This document shows, piece by piece, positions 6,265 to 7,146 of a stretch of DNA of 7,146 nucleotides. Source of the DNA: Holophagae bacterium (GTDB taxonomy: Bacteria; Acidobacteriota; Thermoanaerobaculia; Thermoanaerobaculales; Sulfomarinibacteraceae). Under the pieces are notes generated by a model. It searched no databases and had not been told where the DNA came from. It saw nothing but the letters and a program-made list of their open reading frames with translations. Where the stretch lies: the NCBI GenBank assembly GCA_030609785.1, contig JAUWTC010000128.1, positions 1 to 7,146 of the forward strand. The letters run 5' to 3'. A program made the position numbers and the translations under genes. Numbering within the stretch: position 1 is the first letter of the stretch; the number at the start of each line of letters is the position of its first letter.

Positions 6265-6305
6265 GGGGACAGGGAACAGGGATTAGGGATTAGGGATTAG
6301 GGATT
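6265..6305 (+). repeat. GGGATTA tandem repeat with potential G-quadruplex, between convergent genes
   Basis: Positions 6279-6305 hold nearly four perfect copies of the 7-base unit GGGATTA. Upstream, GGGG (6265-6268) and GGG (6272-6274) continue the pattern, giving six G-tracts (6265, 6272, 6279, 6286, 6293, 6300) spaced by loops of 3 or 4 bases. This fits the canonical intramolecular G-quadruplex motif. The G-rich strand is the coding strand of the deacetylase, so an RNA form would lie in that gene's 3' untranslated region. No ordinary hairpin-plus-U terminator is visible in the 88-base gap. Confidence 0.8.
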
Positions 6306-6340
6306 CGTATCAGCCGCAGGCAAGGTTCGAGGGACAGCGC

Positions 6341-7102
6341 TTACTCCCCTTTGAACGCCAGGTACTCACTGAAAAGCTGGATTTGGCCCGATCGGCCCAC
6401 GTTCTCGAATCCCGACGCACTCAATGCGTCGATGATCGTCTCCGGCGGCACACAATGTTCAATCGTGTCCCAGAAATACTCCATCAGCGTCCGTGCCTTT
6501 CGGCCCCGGAGTCTTGCCAACGCCGGCACAACACGCCTGAGGTAAAAACGGGAGGCCTGGAACATCACGCTTGATTTGGGTTTCGTGAACTCCAGAATCA
6601 GAAGACGACCGCCTGGCTTCAAGACCCGATAATACTCCCTGAATGTCGTCTCCAGGTCAGCGACATGCCGCAAGGCGTAGCCCATAGTTACCGCATCCAC
6701 CACCTCGTCAGCGATCGGAAGGCGCTCGACAAAAGCCTGAGTCAGCGGCGCCGACACAAAGTTGCGTCCCTCACGCAGCATACCCAGACTGGCATCGAGA
6801 CCGCAGACCCAGCCTTCCCGCCCTACGATATCCTCAGCGGCCCTTGCAACCTGACAACTCCCCGAACAGACATCCAGAACCCGCATGCCGGTCACCACAC
6901 CGGCACGGCGCAGCGCCTCCCGGCGGTAGGTAACACCGGATCCCAACGACATCACGTTGTTGATCCAATCGTAGTGAACCGCTGTGTCGTCGAAGATCCG
7001 ATCGACGAAAGACCTCCGATCCTCGGCCTTTTCGTAGTACTGCGGCAACGGCGGGTGCGGAGCGACTGGGGTCCTCTTCGAAGCTGTACGTTCCGGTTCC
7101 AT
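6341..7102 (-). CDS. UbiE/COQ5-type SAM-dependent methyltransferase
   Basis: The 253-residue protein follows the UbiE family along its whole length. It has an N-terminal RIFDDTAVHYDWINNVMSLG (35-54), motif I RVLDVCSGSCQVAR (74-87), GLDASLGML (101-109) with the acidic residue expected to bind the SAM ribose, DAVTMGYALRHV (136-147), YRVLKPGGRLLILEFTKP (158-175) and a C-terminal GFENV. Family members methylate a carbon of a quinone precursor ring or related aromatics. Motif I is unusual: the last glycine of the usual GTG is a Cys (S81-C83 region reads GSCQ), and the N-terminus carries about 20 extra residues with several prolines. Related enzymes beginning with a PLPQYY-like segment are ones I associate with polyene/polyketide loci, so a tailoring role is as likely as quinone synthesis. 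The ATG at 7102 has AAGGTG five bases upstream. It is convergent with the deacetylase, so it belongs to a separate transcript. The ring substrate is unknown. Confidence 0.88.
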   Translation of the reverse strand: MEPERTASKRTPVAPHPPLPQYYEKAEDRRSFVDRIFDDTAVHYDWINNVMSLGSGVTYRREALRRAGVVTGMRVLDVCSGSCQVARAAEDIVGREGWVCGLDASLGMLREGRNFVSAPLTQAFVERLPIADEVVDAVTMGYALRHVADLETTFREYYRVLKPGGRLLILEFTKPKSSVMFQASRFYLRRVVPALARLRGRKARTLMEYFWDTIEHCVPPETIIDALSASGFENVGRSGQIQLFSEYLAFKGE

Positions 7103-7117
7103 ACGGGCACCTTAGCA

Positions 7118-7125
7118 CCCCCCCC
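7118..7125 (-). repeat. Run of eight Gs in the methyltransferase leader
   Basis: Eight consecutive Cs on the plus strand are a G8 tract on the coding strand, 16 bases before the methyltransferase start and just upstream of its ribosome binding site (7108-7113). Tracts of this length are prone to slippage. Whether this one varies is not known. Confidence 0.6.
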
Positions 7126-7146
7126 GCCCGGCAGATACCAATCAAC

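Noticed and set aside
6279..6305. GGGATTA array as telomere or CRISPR repeat
   Set aside because: The unit is seven bases with no spacers and sits inside an ordinary bacterial gene layout; a telomeric or CRISPR origin has no support.

Overview
The window is a dense, GC-rich bacterial segment with short intergenic gaps, several GTG or TTG starts and 4-base gene overlaps. I read seven complete protein genes and one partial one. Organism: a Gram-negative bacterium is likely, because the gene set resembles aryl-polyene, xanthomonadin and flexirubin pigment loci. A proteobacterial or myxobacterial-type lineage is my guess; the sequence does not settle the taxon.

Layout. Positions 1-331 (minus) hold the N-terminal part of a cation diffusion facilitator metal transporter running off the left edge, preceded by a 218-base gap with small repeats. 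Positions 550-3945 (minus) hold a tightly coupled operon transcribed right to left: acyl carrier protein, ketosynthase, a ketosynthase-like protein without catalytic residues (chain-length-factor type), and a family 2 glycosyltransferase. Each junction is a 4-base ATGA or GTGA overlap. From 4049 to 6252 (plus) a divergent two-gene operon encodes a standalone AMP-dependent acyl/aryl ligase and a membrane-anchored NodB-type polysaccharide deacetylase, again joined by GTGA. A 103-base divergent control region (3946-4048) separates the two operons. Positions 6341-7102 (minus) encode a UbiE/COQ5-type SAM methyltransferase, convergent with the deacetylase. The gap between them carries a short tandem repeat that fits a G-quadruplex motif.

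How the genes may work together. This looks like one flank of a type II (dissociated) fatty-acid/polyketide cluster. The ligase would activate a carboxylic acid starter and load it on a carrier protein, and the ketosynthase/chain-length-factor pair would extend it. The methyltransferase could modify the aromatic or quinone-like part. The glycosyltransferase and deacetylase suggest that the product is attached to, or made alongside, a sugar-containing envelope component. Ketoreductase, dehydratase, thioesterase, acyltransferase and export genes expected of a complete aryl-polyene-type locus are not in this window and would have to lie outside it. The product cannot be named from this window. 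I found no RNA genes, CRISPR array or mobile element.
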